From positions 310,001-374,000 of the forward strand of contig NZ_FMZI01000002.1 of assembly GCF_900101505.1 (NCBI RefSeq): a DNA stretch of 64,000 nucleotides. Direction: 5' to 3'. The notes beneath the pieces are model-generated. The model made no database searches. It saw only the letters and a program-made list of their open reading frames with translations, and was not told the DNA's origin. Shown here piece after piece: positions 38,466 to 48,267 of this stretch; within the stretch, counting starts at the first letter, position 1, and each line of letters begins with the position of its first letter. The stretch is from Antarctobacter albus. GTDB lineage: Bacteria > Pseudomonadota > Alphaproteobacteria > Rhodobacterales > Rhodobacteraceae. A program made the position numbers and the translations under genes.

Positions 38466-39647
38466 TCAGCCCAGCAGGCGCACGCCCCGGTCGATCCCTT
38501 CCAGCGTCATCGGCACCATGCGGTCCTCGAATATCTCGCGGATCATGGTGATCGACTGCGTGTATTGCCAATGCTTCTCGGGCACCGGGTTGATCCAGAG
38601 GTGATCGTGCCACTGGTCACGCGCCCGTTGCAGCCAGACCTGCCCGGCCTCGGCGTTCCAATGTTCATTGGCGCCGCCGGGATAGGCAATCTCATAGGGT
38701 GACATCGAGGCATCGCCGACAAAGATGCACTTGTAGTCCGGCCCGTAGGTGTTGAGCACCTCCCATGTGGGGGTCTGCCCATCCCAGCGCCGTGAATTGT
38801 CGCGCCAGACACCTTCGTACAGGCAGTTGTGGAAATAGTAGTGTTCGAGGTGCTTGAACTCGGACCGCGCGGCAGAGAACAGCTCTTCGACCACCTTGAT
38901 GAACGGGTCCATCGAGCCGCCCACGTCGAGAAACAGCAGCACCTTGACCGCGTTGTGCCGTTCCGGCTGGGTGACCACGTCAAGATAGCCGTGTTCGGCG
39001 GTCGCGCGGATGGTGCCGTTGAGGTCCAGTTCTTCCTCGGCGCCCTGGCGCACCCAGCGGCGCAGCCGTTTCAGCGCCACCTTGATGTTGCGCGTGCCCA
39101 GCTCGACCGAGTCGTCGAGGTTGCGGAACTCCCGCTTGTCCCAGACCTTGACCGCCCGCTGGTGGCGGCTTTCGTCCTGTCCGATGCGCACGCCTTCGGG
39201 ATTGTAGCCATAGGCGCCGAAGGGCGAGGTGCCGGCCGTGCCGATCCACTTGTTGCCGCCCTGGTGGCGACCCTGCTGTTCCTTCAGCCGCTCCTTGAGC
39301 GTCTCCATCAGCTTGTCGAAGCCGCCAAGCGCCTCAATCTGTGCGCGCTCTTCCTCGGTCAGGTGCTTTTCGGCTTGTTTCTTCAGCCAGTCGGCGGGCA
39401 GGTTGACCGCCTCAAAGACTTCTTCGGCGCTGATCTGGTCCAGTCCCTTGAAGGCGGTTGCGAAGGCGCGGTCGAACCGGTCGAGATGCCGCTCGTCCTT
39501 GACCATCGCGCTGCGCGCCAGAAAGTAGAAGGCTTCAACGTCATAGGTGGCGAGGCCCGCGCGCAATCCTTCGAGAAAGGTCAGATATTCGCGCAGCGTG
39601 ACCGGAACACCGGATTTCCGGAGGGTTTCGAAGAAGGGTACGAACAT
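38466..39647 (-). CDS. CoxE-like VWA domain protein
   Basis: A 393-residue cytoplasmic protein. N-terminal half: MFVPFFETLRKSGVPVTLREYLTFLEGL, a typical opening of CoxE/YehP-like VWA proteins that pair with MoxR ATPases. C-terminal half: a von Willebrand A fold with MIDAS-like LFLDVGGSMD; the usual DxSxS is DVGGS, so the first Ser is replaced by Gly. Its likely partner is the MoxR ATPase at 44269-45108, 5 kb away. The pair acts in metal-enzyme or complex maturation in studied systems (for example CoxDE for CO dehydrogenase). It ends near a palindromic repeat. Confidence 0.85.
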   Translation of the reverse strand: MFVPFFETLRKSGVPVTLREYLTFLEGLRAGLATYDVEAFYFLARSAMVKDERHLDRFDRAFATAFKGLDQISAEEVFEAVNLPADWLKKQAEKHLTEEERAQIEALGGFDKLMETLKERLKEQQGRHQGGNKWIGTAGTSPFGAYGYNPEGVRIGQDESRHQRAVKVWDKREFRNLDDSVELGTRNIKVALKRLRRWVRQGAEEELDLNGTIRATAEHGYLDVVTQPERHNAVKVLLFLDVGGSMDPFIKVVEELFSAARSEFKHLEHYYFHNCLYEGVWRDNSRRWDGQTPTWEVLNTYGPDYKCIFVGDASMSPYEIAYPGGANEHWNAEAGQVWLQRARDQWHDHLWINPVPEKHWQYTQSITMIREIFEDRMVPMTLEGIDRGVRLLG

Positions 39648-39757
39648 GGCGCGACGCTATCCCGATTTGCCGGGCATGGAAATGGGGTACGGGACGGCAG
39701 TTCGGCTGTCCGCGTTGGCCGTCATCCTGGCGATTGCCCGCGAATTTCCGGCGTTCC

Positions 39758-39928
39758 TCAGCCCAGCAGGGTCTTTTCCAGCGCGATCGTCACGACCAGC
39801 CCCAACAGGGCGAAGGCGATGGCATAGATCACCGCGTATTGGGCAATATCGGCCCAGTTGCCCTTGCGCCGTTTGGCGGTTGTCCCGCCGATGATGGCGC
39901 CCAGAAGCGCCCCGAGGATCACGATCAT
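39758..39928 (-). CDS. 56-residue membrane protein
   Basis: ATG 39928 overlaps the stop of the DUF2927 gene (ATGA). The product has two hydrophobic segments (MIVILGALLGAIIGG and YAVIYAIAFALLGLVVTIAL) around a basic loop TTAKRRKGNW, so a two-helix inner-membrane hairpin is likely. The longer frame from 39997 is rejected. Third gene of a GNAT/DUF2927/small membrane protein operon. Function unknown. Confidence 0.65.
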   Translation of the reverse strand: MIVILGALLGAIIGGTTAKRRKGNWADIAQYAVIYAIAFALLGLVVTIALEKTLLG

Positions 39929-41316
39929 AGCGTCCCTTGTCCCTGCCTCGCGGGATTGAGCGATCCGATCTCGCGCAGTTTCGCGCGCACCGCCCAATCA
40001 GAGCCGAACCCGTAGCGTGCCCAGCCGAGCGAGTCCACCCGGACGCTGCGGCCCTCGGCAACGCGGCCCGAGAGTTCCAGTGCCTCGGCCCGCAGCATCA
40101 GGAGCGTCGCCAGAAGGGCGGCGTTCTCATGCCGGGCGGCGGTGTCCAGGTGCGGACCGATGAGGGCCAGGGCATGTTCGGAATTGCCCGAGGCGATGGC
40201 ATAGGCCCCCAGTTGCGAGGCGACATAGGCGCGATGCAGGGCGGTGTCCGGGCGGCGGCCAAAATAGCGTTGTGCCAGGACGAACTGATCCTGCGCCGCC
40301 TGCGGGTCGGTGGCCTGCAGCAGCCGGCCCATCGCGTAATGCGAAAAGGCGCGGCGATGATCCGTCCAGCCCATTGCCGAGGCAACCTGCAGCGCCTCGA
40401 TGGCGGCGGCGCGCCGCTGTGCCGGGTTGGCGCCGGGGCCAAGGGCCGTCTGAACCGCGTCGATCCAGACCCGCGGCGTTTTTGCCAGCCGCTGCGGGAC
40501 GATGCCCTGTCCGCGCGGATTCACGCGGGCCAGGATCGCGGGCAGACGGTCGGCAACCTGGCGCCGTGTCATTCCGGTGCGCAGCGCCGGGTCATAGTAG
40601 ACACGCAGTATCATCATGTCGTAGCCGGTCAGGACCGTGTGGACGTTGTCGTCGTTGAACACGCTGTCGGGCAGGCGATAGAGATCGTTCAGAGGGCCGA
40701 TGGCCTGGGCCAGCTCCTCGTGCAGGCAGTCGCGGACTTCCTGCGGTGAGGCGTCGTTGGGCAGGAAGATCGCCAGTCGTTCACGCTGTTTCAGCGTGGA
40801 CCAGCTGACAGACCGGGATCGCCGCTTGCTGCGGTATTCCGCCAGCGACGAGACGTTGGGAACCACGAAACAGGCGGCCTGGGGCAGGGCGGCGCGGATG
40901 TCGGCCCGGCTGACGGCCTGGACGGTGATATTGGCCTGGGGGTCGCTGCTGAGCGCGATGTCGATCCCGGCCTCTTTGCGCAGCCGGTGCAGCAGTCGGC
41001 GCAGGTCCGGCGCCAGCGAGGCGGGCGGCGCACCGGTGACTCGGACGGTGATCGGCGTGTCGAAACGGGTAAAGCTCTGCAGCGGGCGGCCCGATTCCAG
41101 CGTGAAGGCCAGGTCGAGGAAATCCCGCGCCACGTCCTGGTTCGAGGCCACGGGCGCTTGTGGGCGCGGTGCGGCAAAGCTCTTCATCGGGGGCAGGCCG
41201 CTGGTTCCGTCGACCGCGGCCGCGCGGGTGGCCGCGGTGTCGGTCGGCGTGGCCGGCATGCAGGCGCCCAGCAGCAGGTAGAGCGGGAGCATCAGGCGAC
41301 GGGACCTGCGCATCAC
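39925..41316 (-). CDS. DUF2927 lipoprotein
   Basis: A 463-residue protein with a lipobox (LLLGAC, Cys19), so envelope-anchored. The centre matches DUF2927: RFDTPITVRVTG near residue 83, and CLHEELAQAIGPLNDLYRLPDSVFNDDN near residue 198, where the HEE sequence recalls metallopeptidase helices. The C-terminal 170 residues are helical and TPR-like. The actual activity of the family is unknown; a zinc-peptidase-like role is inference. It overlaps the upstream GNAT gene and the downstream small membrane gene by 4 bp each. Confidence 0.75.
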   Translation of the reverse strand: MMRRSRRLMLPLYLLLGACMPATPTDTAATRAAAVDGTSGLPPMKSFAAPRPQAPVASNQDVARDFLDLAFTLESGRPLQSFTRFDTPITVRVTGAPPASLAPDLRRLLHRLRKEAGIDIALSSDPQANITVQAVSRADIRAALPQAACFVVPNVSSLAEYRSKRRSRSVSWSTLKQRERLAIFLPNDASPQEVRDCLHEELAQAIGPLNDLYRLPDSVFNDDNVHTVLTGYDMMILRVYYDPALRTGMTRRQVADRLPAILARVNPRGQGIVPQRLAKTPRVWIDAVQTALGPGANPAQRRAAAIEALQVASAMGWTDHRRAFSHYAMGRLLQATDPQAAQDQFVLAQRYFGRRPDTALHRAYVASQLGAYAIASGNSEHALALIGPHLDTAARHENAALLATLLMLRAEALELSGRVAEGRSVRVDSLGWARYGFGSDWAVRAKLREIGSLNPARQGQGTL

Positions 41317-41768
41317 ATCCTCTGGTACTTGATGAAGGGCGTCAGCGTGCCGATCCGGTCATAAAGCTGGCGGGCCGTGGTGTTGAAGTCCTGCGTCAAC
41401 CAATAGACGGTGGCGGCGCCATAGGCATCGGCCTTGTCATAGACGCCCTGGATCAAGGCGCGACCGATGCCCTGTCCGCGCACATCGGGAACTGCGTAGA
41501 GATCCTGCAGGTAGCAGACCTCCTCGATCTTCCAGGCGTGGCGGTGGAACAGGTAATGCGTCAGGCCGACCAGCCTGCCGTCAAGTTCGGCGACAAGGGC
41601 GTTGAAGTCGCGCGGATCATCGCCCAGAAGGCGTGCGAAGGTGGACGCATAGACCGGTTCGGGAACGGAGCTTTCGTAGAAGGCCAGGTAGGCCGTCCAG
41701 AGCTCACGCCACGCCGGTTCGTCCGCGGCGGCCAGGGGGCGCACCGTGAGAGCCGTATTTGGGGACAC
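41313..41768 (-). CDS. GNAT family N-acetyltransferase
   Basis: A 151-residue cytoplasmic acetyltransferase. The acetyl-CoA pyrophosphate loop is DVRGQGIGRALIQGV (Q/RxxGxG/A), preceded by the beta strand CYLQDLYAVP; the C-terminus TARQLYDRIG is typical of the fold. Substrate unknown (amine or amino acid derivative). First gene of the three-gene operon with DUF2927. Its upstream region of 267 bp is AT-rich for this genome. Confidence 0.88.
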   Translation of the reverse strand: MSPNTALTVRPLAAADEPAWRELWTAYLAFYESSVPEPVYASTFARLLGDDPRDFNALVAELDGRLVGLTHYLFHRHAWKIEEVCYLQDLYAVPDVRGQGIGRALIQGVYDKADAYGAATVYWLTQDFNTTARQLYDRIGTLTPFIKYQRM

Positions 41769-41796
41769 TTTTGAAGCCTGCCTGCTTTGTGTTCCG

Positions 41797-41997
41797 TGTG
41801 GATGCTCTAAGACATCCTTGGATTATCTGTCCTCTGTGGGATCACTATAGGGCAAAACCTTGGTTTCTGCCCAGCACTATGCCCACTTGTGGATAATTTT
41901 TTCCCGATTTCGGGAAGGCGGTTCAGAAATCGTTAATTTTATGGAGTTTCGCTGGATCAGGTGAGTCCGAATTGCCACTGTGGGTGCCTGTTGATAA
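41797..41997. other. AT-rich gap with DnaA-box-like motifs
   Basis: TGTGGATAA (41888-41896) is the complement of the canonical DnaA box TTATCCACA. TGTGGATGC (41797-41805) and TGTTGATAA (41989-41997) are near matches. They lie in the 267-bp intergenic region 41769-42035, which has unusually AT-rich runs (41895-41945). Probably a promoter region; a DnaA-binding function is only a possibility. Confidence 0.25.
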
Positions 41998-42035
41998 CCC
42001 TGCCGCCAGGTCAAACGTGGCGGTTTCTGGGCACT

Positions 42036-42938
42036 TCAGGCCAGCCAGGCCAGCGAAAACAGCGACAGGACACTGGTCCAGATGATGACCGGCGCGATGG
42101 CATCCGTGCGCACGCCGTACAGCAGCGCCAGCGCAAAGGCCATTGCCCCCGACGGTCCGGCGGCGGTCAGCGTGAAAAGCGTCTGCCAGGCTTCGGGCGG
42201 GGCCACGGCCCAGAGGGCACCCGCGACCAGTGCCGGGAAGGCCAGCAGTTTCAGGGCGGACACAGTGGCCACCAATGGTGTCGGTGTCAGCGCGTGGCCT
42301 GACAGGATTACCCCCAGCGCGAATAGGGTCAGCGGCGCGGCCCCGGCCCCGGCAAAGCCCATCGCGGTCAGGATCGGCTCTGCCACCGGCAGGCCGGTGA
42401 CATTGACCACCATGCCAAGCGCGATGGCGATCAGCACCGGGTTCGACGCGATGCGCCGCAGGGCCGGACCGGGTCCGGCACCGCGATTGGCCATCAGGTC
42501 CGTCGTGACGATGAAGAAGGCAAAGCTGACCGCCGCGTCCCAGGCCACGATGGCGGTGACGGGCAGGGCCGCTGCCTCGCCGTAGATCAGAAAGCTGATC
42601 GGCCAGATATACAGCAGCGTGTTGACGAAGATCGTGGCCATCGCCAGCAGCCAGGATTCCAGCAGCTCGCGCCGGAACAGCAGGCGGCAGACCGCGAAGG
42701 TCAGACCGAACAGCGCCACCTGAGAGGCGGCATACCCGGCCAGCGCGCCAACCCGGAAGGATGACCAGTCCAGCGCCGAGATCAGAGGAAAGATCAGCGC
42801 GGGTTGCAGGATGAGAAAGGCGATCCGGTTGATCGCGCCCGCCTCACCCTTGCTGACCTTGTCAAGGCGGCCCAGCAGGAACCCCAGGGCCAGCATCGAG
42901 AAGACCGGCAGGATGTCATGGGTCAGAATGTGAAGCAT
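42036..42938 (-). CDS. AEC family transporter
   Basis: A 300-residue inner-membrane protein of the auxin-efflux-carrier type (bile/arsenite/riboflavin superfamily), with ten hydrophobic helices in two halves. MLHILTHDILPVFSMLALGFLLGR is a typical AEC opening, and the late phrase GPSGAMAFALALLYG with NVTGLPV in the middle fits the inverted repeat. ATG 42938 is chosen over 42992. Members export carboxylates or take up malonate; the substrate here cannot be read from sequence. Confidence 0.85.
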   Translation of the reverse strand: MLHILTHDILPVFSMLALGFLLGRLDKVSKGEAGAINRIAFLILQPALIFPLISALDWSSFRVGALAGYAASQVALFGLTFAVCRLLFRRELLESWLLAMATIFVNTLLYIWPISFLIYGEAAALPVTAIVAWDAAVSFAFFIVTTDLMANRGAGPGPALRRIASNPVLIAIALGMVVNVTGLPVAEPILTAMGFAGAGAAPLTLFALGVILSGHALTPTPLVATVSALKLLAFPALVAGALWAVAPPEAWQTLFTLTAAGPSGAMAFALALLYGVRTDAIAPVIIWTSVLSLFSLAWLA

Positions 42939-43016
42939 GGGGCCGTCCGTCTGTGTTCCCCGCGACAGAGCATGCCGGGCCGCCGGGCGCAAGCTGCCGC
43001 CGGGGCAGGGCTCGGG

Positions 43017-44168
43017 TCAGTCGCTGGACAAAAGATGCTCGTACCGGGCGTCGGTCAGCGTCTTCAGGAACGCCACCAGTGCGTCGACGCGTTCATCGTC
43101 CAGCGCGGGCCCGTGGGTCAGCTCCTCCTGTGCCAGCGTACCCGGGACAGGCGGCGGGCCAAAAGGCGCGCCGGTTTCCGGGTTGATCTGCCGCGCGGCG
43201 GATTTGCTGTTGTAGCGGTTGTAGAAGAGGATCACCGTCCGCAGATCCTGGAACACACCGTTGTGCATGTAGGGGCCGGTCACGGCGACGTTGCGCAGGG
43301 TGGGGGTGCGGAACTTGCCCCGCTCTCCCGGGTCCGTCACCGCCGGGTTGTCCAGCAGGCCGTTGTCGACCTGGTCCGGCGGAATGCCGTTCAAGCCCCG
43401 CAACTCGGCATTCTGCGGCACTCCGATGTTGTGATAGCGGTAATCGGTAAAGGTCTCGCGCGGGTCCATCTGGCCGCGTCCGACCTGGTGGCAGAGGTTG
43501 CAGTTGGTGAATTGCTGCGAAAAGAACAGCAACCGCCCAAGTTCCTCCTGTTTCGTCAGCTCTGCGTCGCCGCGCAGGAACCTGTCGTATTTGGAATCGA
43601 AGGGGGCAAAGACCTCGGTTTCCTCGAAGGCGGCGATGGCCTGTGTCATGGCGGCATAGGCGCTGTCCGCCGCGTCCCAGACCTCCGCGCCGAAGAGGGA
43701 CGGAAAGGCGGCCTCGTACACCGGGTCTTCACGCAGGCGGGCCATGACAGCCGCCTTGTCGGTCATGCCCATCTCGATGGGGTTCAGCGGCGGGCCGCCG
43801 GCCTGATCCGCAAGCGTCGCGGCGCGCCCGTCCAGGAATTGCCCGCCTGTCCAGCGCTCTTCGGCATCGCGGTGAAAGGCGGGTGAGAGAGCGGCATAGG
43901 TGGCGGTGGGTGCGTTCCTGTCCCCAAGCGACAAACCGTCGTCGCCGGGTGAGGCCATGCCGCGTGGATCGGCGAACCCATAGGCGGGGTCATGACAACT
44001 GGCACAGGATTGTGTCCGGTTGGCCGAGAGGTTCACGTCATGAAACAACAGCGCGCCCAAATCTGCCTTCGTCCGGGGCACGTCGGGCGCGTCACCGGAA
44101 ACCACGGCGGCAAGGGTCGTGACGCCCAGGGTCAGGGCGGCAAGAACGGACAGGCGAAAGGCGGGCAT
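43017..44168 (-). CDS. di-haem cytochrome c peroxidase (MauG/Ccp family)
   Basis: A 383-residue periplasmic enzyme reducing hydrogen peroxide to water with electrons from cytochrome c. Two haem c motifs are present: CASCH (C55-H59) and CNLCH (C223-H227). GMASPGDDGLSLGDRNAPT and FRTPTLRNVAVTGPYMHNGVF are family-typical. ATG 44168 follows AAAGGAG; the signal peptide ends near residue 25. A perfect FNR box lies 61 bp upstream at a spacing suited to activation. Some members (MauG-like) oxidise protein residues instead; the gene context gives no methylamine dehydrogenase. Confidence 0.9.
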   Translation of the reverse strand: MPAFRLSVLAALTLGVTTLAAVVSGDAPDVPRTKADLGALLFHDVNLSANRTQSCASCHDPAYGFADPRGMASPGDDGLSLGDRNAPTATYAALSPAFHRDAEERWTGGQFLDGRAATLADQAGGPPLNPIEMGMTDKAAVMARLREDPVYEAAFPSLFGAEVWDAADSAYAAMTQAIAAFEETEVFAPFDSKYDRFLRGDAELTKQEELGRLLFFSQQFTNCNLCHQVGRGQMDPRETFTDYRYHNIGVPQNAELRGLNGIPPDQVDNGLLDNPAVTDPGERGKFRTPTLRNVAVTGPYMHNGVFQDLRTVILFYNRYNSKSAARQINPETGAPFGPPPVPGTLAQEELTHGPALDDERVDALVAFLKTLTDARYEHLLSSD

Positions 44169-44222
44169 GACGACTCCTTTGGGCTTGGGTCGTCGCATAC
44201 GCCGAAAATGGACCTGAGTAAA

Positions 44223-44236
44223 TTGATCAGGATCAA
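44223..44236 (-). promoter_or_regulatory. FNR/FnrL box of the cytochrome c peroxidase gene
   Basis: TTGATCAGGATCAA is an exact match to the FNR consensus TTGAT-N4-ATCAA. On the minus strand a -10-like TATGCG lies with its centre about 33 bp downstream of the box centre, which suits activation from around -41.5 and a leader of about 20 nt. It indicates low-oxygen induction. Confidence 0.85.
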
Positions 44237-44268
44237 GCCCCCGGCGGTTTGGCCGGGGCGGGATCGCC

Positions 44269-45108
44269 TCAGCGTTGGCGCCGCGCCATGAAGGCCAGCC
44301 GTTCGAACAGATGCACGTCCTGTTCGTTCTTGAGCAGCGCGCCGTGCAGCTTCGGCAGGGCGCTGGCGCCGTCGCGTTTCAGGTCTTCGGCGTCCAGATC
44401 CTCGGCCAAGAGCAGCTTGAGCCAGTCCAGCACCTCGGAGGTCGAAGGCTTCTTCTTCAGGCCCGGCTGTTCGCGCAGCTCGTAGAACTGGGTCAGCGCG
44501 GTGGTCAGCAGCGCGGGCTTGATGCCCGGATGATGGACCTCGACGATCTTGCGCAGGGTCTCGGTGTCGGGGAACTTGATGTAGTGGAAAAAGCAGCGGC
44601 GCAGAAAGGCGTCGGGCAGCTCTTTTTCGTTGTTCGAGGTGATGATGACGATGGGGCGTTGTTTCGCGCGGATCGTCTCGCCGGTCTCGTAGACGTGGAA
44701 CTCCATCTTGTCGAGTTCCTGCAGCAGGTCGTTGGGGAACTCGATGTCGGCCTTGTCGATCTCGTCGATCAGCAGGACGACCTTGCCCTCGGCCTCGAAG
44801 GCCTGCCACAGCTTGCCCTTGCGGATATAGTTGGCCACGTCGTTCACGCGTTCGTCGCCCAGCTGGCTGTCGCGCAGCCGGCTGACGGCATCGTATTCGT
44901 ACAGTCCCTGCTGCGCCTTGGTGGTGGATTTCACCGCCCATTCCAGCATCGGCAGACCCAGGGCCTTGGAGACCTGGCGCGCCAGTTCGGTCTTGCCGGT
45001 GCCGGGTTCCCCCTTGACCAGCAGGGGGCGTTCCAGTGTCACCGCGGCGTTCACCGCCATCGTCAGATCGTCGGTAGAGACGTATTCCTCGGTGCCTTCG
45101 AAACGCAT
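44269..45108 (-). CDS. MoxR-family AAA+ ATPase
   Basis: A 279-residue cytoplasmic AAA+ ATPase. Walker A is GEPGTGKTELARQ (about residue 38), Walker B LLIDEIDKAD, sensor 1 IITSNNEKELPDAFLRRC. ATG 45108 follows GAAGG. It belongs to the MoxR/CoxD type that works with VWA proteins as a metal-insertion or complex-assembly chaperone; its probable partner is the CoxE-like protein at 38466-39647. The two genes are separated by five unrelated genes. Target enzyme not seen in the window. Confidence 0.9.
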   Translation of the reverse strand: MRFEGTEEYVSTDDLTMAVNAAVTLERPLLVKGEPGTGKTELARQVSKALGLPMLEWAVKSTTKAQQGLYEYDAVSRLRDSQLGDERVNDVANYIRKGKLWQAFEAEGKVVLLIDEIDKADIEFPNDLLQELDKMEFHVYETGETIRAKQRPIVIITSNNEKELPDAFLRRCFFHYIKFPDTETLRKIVEVHHPGIKPALLTTALTQFYELREQPGLKKKPSTSEVLDWLKLLLAEDLDAEDLKRDGASALPKLHGALLKNEQDVHLFERLAFMARRQR

Positions 45109-45546
45109 GGCGCGACCTTCTTGCTGTAACCTGTCGCCAGAGGGGTAGTGCGGTGCGGGCGCCTTTGCAAGTGCAGCACCCGTGCCCGACCGTTGCGTCA
45201 CGGCGTGTCCTCATGTGCGGGTCAAGACATCGGCACTCGGCGGCCGGAAGGGCCTGCGCCATCCTGTCGCTTTTCGACCTTTGAAAGCGCGGCGGAGGCG
45301 AAAACCGGGCCCGGAAACAGGTGCCGATGCTGGAACCCCGGGCCGGAAATCCAGTCCCGAGAATGGCTTGGCCGGGGCATCCCGCGCTTGCCACAAAGTT
45401 ACCCAGGGGCAGCCGCAAATCGGCCGAGGAAAGACGCTAATGTGACGTGACAACGGTCGCGGCTTGCTTTAATGCCTGCCCGCAGGGGTGCCAGATATCT
45501 GAGGAATTTCAACATGGCGGATATTGGCGTTGATGAGGGAGCGGAT
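45109..45546. other. gap upstream of dksA without supported gene
   Basis: About 440 bp between the MoxR gene (minus) and dksA (plus). Short frames here are low-complexity and lack ribosome sites. The dksA promoter must lie in this gap but I cannot define it. An alternative dksA start at 45514 falls in this stretch. Confidence 0.35.
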
Positions 45547-45969
45547 ATGAAGCCTGAGACCTTTCTGCCCGATGATTACCGTCCGGCCGAAGACGAACCG
45601 TTCATGAACGAGCGGCAAACAGAGTACTTTCGCCGCAAGCTCCTGGCCTGGAAGGCCGAGCTTCTGTCCGACAGCCGCGACACCATCGAAGCGCTGCAGG
45701 AAGGCACGCGGAACATCCCTGATGTGACCGACCGTGCCAGCGAAGAAACCGACCGCGCAATCGAATTGCGCACGCGCGACCGTCAGCGGAAACTGGTCAG
45801 CAAGATCGACCAGGCGCTGCGCCGTATCGACGAGGGCGAATATGGTTACTGCGAAGTGACCGGCGAGCCGATCAGCCTGAAACGGCTGGATGCACGTCCG
45901 ATCGCCACCATGAGCCTCGAGGCGCAGGAACGCCACGAGCGCCGCGAGAAGGTGCATCGCGACGACTGA
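45547..45969 (+). CDS. dksA: RNA polymerase-binding transcription factor DksA
   Basis: A 140-residue regulator that binds the RNA polymerase secondary channel and, with ppGpp, controls rRNA and amino-acid promoters. The coiled-coil region and the conserved EETDRAIELRTRDRQRKLVSKIDQALRRIDEGEYGYCEVTGEPI segment are present. Only one cysteine remains in the zinc-finger region (GYCEVTGE...ARPIATMS), as established for Rhodobacter-type DksA. ATG 45547 has GGGAG five bases upstream and matches homologues; ATG 45514, 11 codons earlier, also has a good ribosome site. A strong terminator follows. Confidence 0.92.
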   Translation: MKPETFLPDDYRPAEDEPFMNERQTEYFRRKLLAWKAELLSDSRDTIEALQEGTRNIPDVTDRASEETDRAIELRTRDRQRKLVSKIDQALRRIDEGEYGYCEVTGEPISLKRLDARPIATMSLEAQERHERREKVHRDD

Positions 45970-45996
45970 GCCGCGACCACATGGACACGACATGGT

Positions 45997-46026
45997 AAAC
46001 GCCGGGGCCTTGCCTCGGCGTTTTTC
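45997..46026 (+). terminator. terminator of dksA
   Basis: AAACGCCG (45997-46004) pairs with CGGCGTTT (46016-46023), then further T residues: a clear Rho-independent terminator, 20 bp before the next gene. Confidence 0.85.
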
Positions 46027-46044
46027 CTTTGCCAATGGAAGCAC

Positions 46045-47217
46045 ATGGAACTGACGGGCCGCGACATCACCATCATCGGCGCCGGGATCGGCGGGCTGAC
46101 CGCGGCGCTTGCGCTGCGGGCGCGGGGGGGCGAGGTGCGCATCCTGGAACAGGCCGACGCGATCCGCGAGGTCGGCGCCGGCATCCAGGTCAGTCCCAAC
46201 GGGTTGCGCGTGATCGAGGCGCTGGGTCTGGGCGAGGGGTTTCGCGCCATCTCGGTCGCCGGGCGCGCCGTCTCGCTGCGCGAGGCTCGTGGGCGCGAGG
46301 TGCTGAGGCTGGATCTGACCCGGCTGCCGGCCGAGCAAAGCTATCGCTTCGTGCACCGCGCGGACCTCGTGGATCTTCTGGCCGGGCAGGCGCGGGCCAC
46401 AGGCATCCGTGTGCGCCTGCTGCAAAAGGTGCGCGAGGTCATGCCGGGCACGCCGCCGCGGGTCGCGCTTTGCAATGGCGATGCCACCGGCGCAGAACTT
46501 GTGATCGGCGCGGATGGATTGCATTCGGTGCTGCGCCCGGTCCTGAACGGCAAGGCAGACCCGTTCTTTACCGGGCAGGTGGCCTGGCGCGCGGTGGTGC
46601 CCAACACGGTCGGCCATCCACCAGAGGCGAGGGTCCACATGGGGCCGGGGCGGCACATGGTCAGCTATCCGTTGCGCGGAGGCGACCAGGTGAATGTCGT
46701 CGCGGTCGAAGAGCGGCGTGGCTGGGTCGAGGAAAGCTGGAGCCATCAGGATGCGGGCGACAACCTGCGCGCGGCTTTCGCGGGCTTTGGCGGGATGGTG
46801 CCGGGCCTGTTGGCCGGGGCGGACCAGCCTGGCCTGTGGGGGCTGTTCCGGCACCCGGTGGCGCGGGTCTGGCATGGCGCGGGTGTGGTCCTGCTGGGGG
46901 ATGCGGCCCATCCCACCCTGCCTTTCCTTGCCCAGGGGGCCAACATGGCGATGGAAGATGCCTGGGTTCTGGCCGATGCTCTGTCAGAGGCGCCCGACAT
47001 GGCCTCGGCGCTGGCCAGTTACCAGCACCGACGCCGCGACCGGGTGGTTCGGGTGATCGAGGCGGCCAATGGCAACGCCTGGAAATACCATCTGCGCAAC
47101 CCGCTGGTGCGCGGCGTGGCGCATCTGGGTCTGGGCGTCGTGGGCCGGTTGGCACCGGGCCGGATGCTGCACCAGTTCGACTGGCTTTACGGGCACGACG
47201 TGACGCGCGGCGCCTGA
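46045..47217 (+). CDS. FAD-dependent monooxygenase (salicylate hydroxylase-like)
   Basis: A 390-residue flavoprotein hydroxylase of the p-hydroxybenzoate hydroxylase class, using NAD(P)H and oxygen. Motifs: GAGIGGLTAALAL (dinucleotide fold), VIGADGLHS (DG motif), and GDAAHPTLPFLAQGANMAMEDA (GD motif). Substrate unknown; similar genes act on aromatic acids, but there is no aromatic pathway next to it. It starts just after the dksA terminator, so it has its own promoter or is read from leakage. Downstream genes xdhC and moeA-like are 75 bp away. Confidence 0.88.
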   Translation: MELTGRDITIIGAGIGGLTAALALRARGGEVRILEQADAIREVGAGIQVSPNGLRVIEALGLGEGFRAISVAGRAVSLREARGREVLRLDLTRLPAEQSYRFVHRADLVDLLAGQARATGIRVRLLQKVREVMPGTPPRVALCNGDATGAELVIGADGLHSVLRPVLNGKADPFFTGQVAWRAVVPNTVGHPPEARVHMGPGRHMVSYPLRGGDQVNVVAVEERRGWVEESWSHQDAGDNLRAAFAGFGGMVPGLLAGADQPGLWGLFRHPVARVWHGAGVVLLGDAAHPTLPFLAQGANMAMEDAWVLADALSEAPDMASALASYQHRRRDRVVRVIEAANGNAWKYHLRNPLVRGVAHLGLGVVGRLAPGRMLHQFDWLYGHDVTRGA

Positions 47218-47292
47218 TCCGTCCGACCATTGAAGGGGGGGACACCGGCCCCCTACATGATAGACATGGCCCGTCACAGGGGAGAGGCATTC

Positions 47293-48263
<971 letters not shown>

Positions 48264-48267
<4 letters not shown>

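Noticed and set aside
44132-45418. 428-residue minus-strand frame overlapping the MoxR gene
   Set aside because: It is the wrong frame of the MoxR gene, full of Arg and without motifs; the 279-residue frame has Walker A and B.
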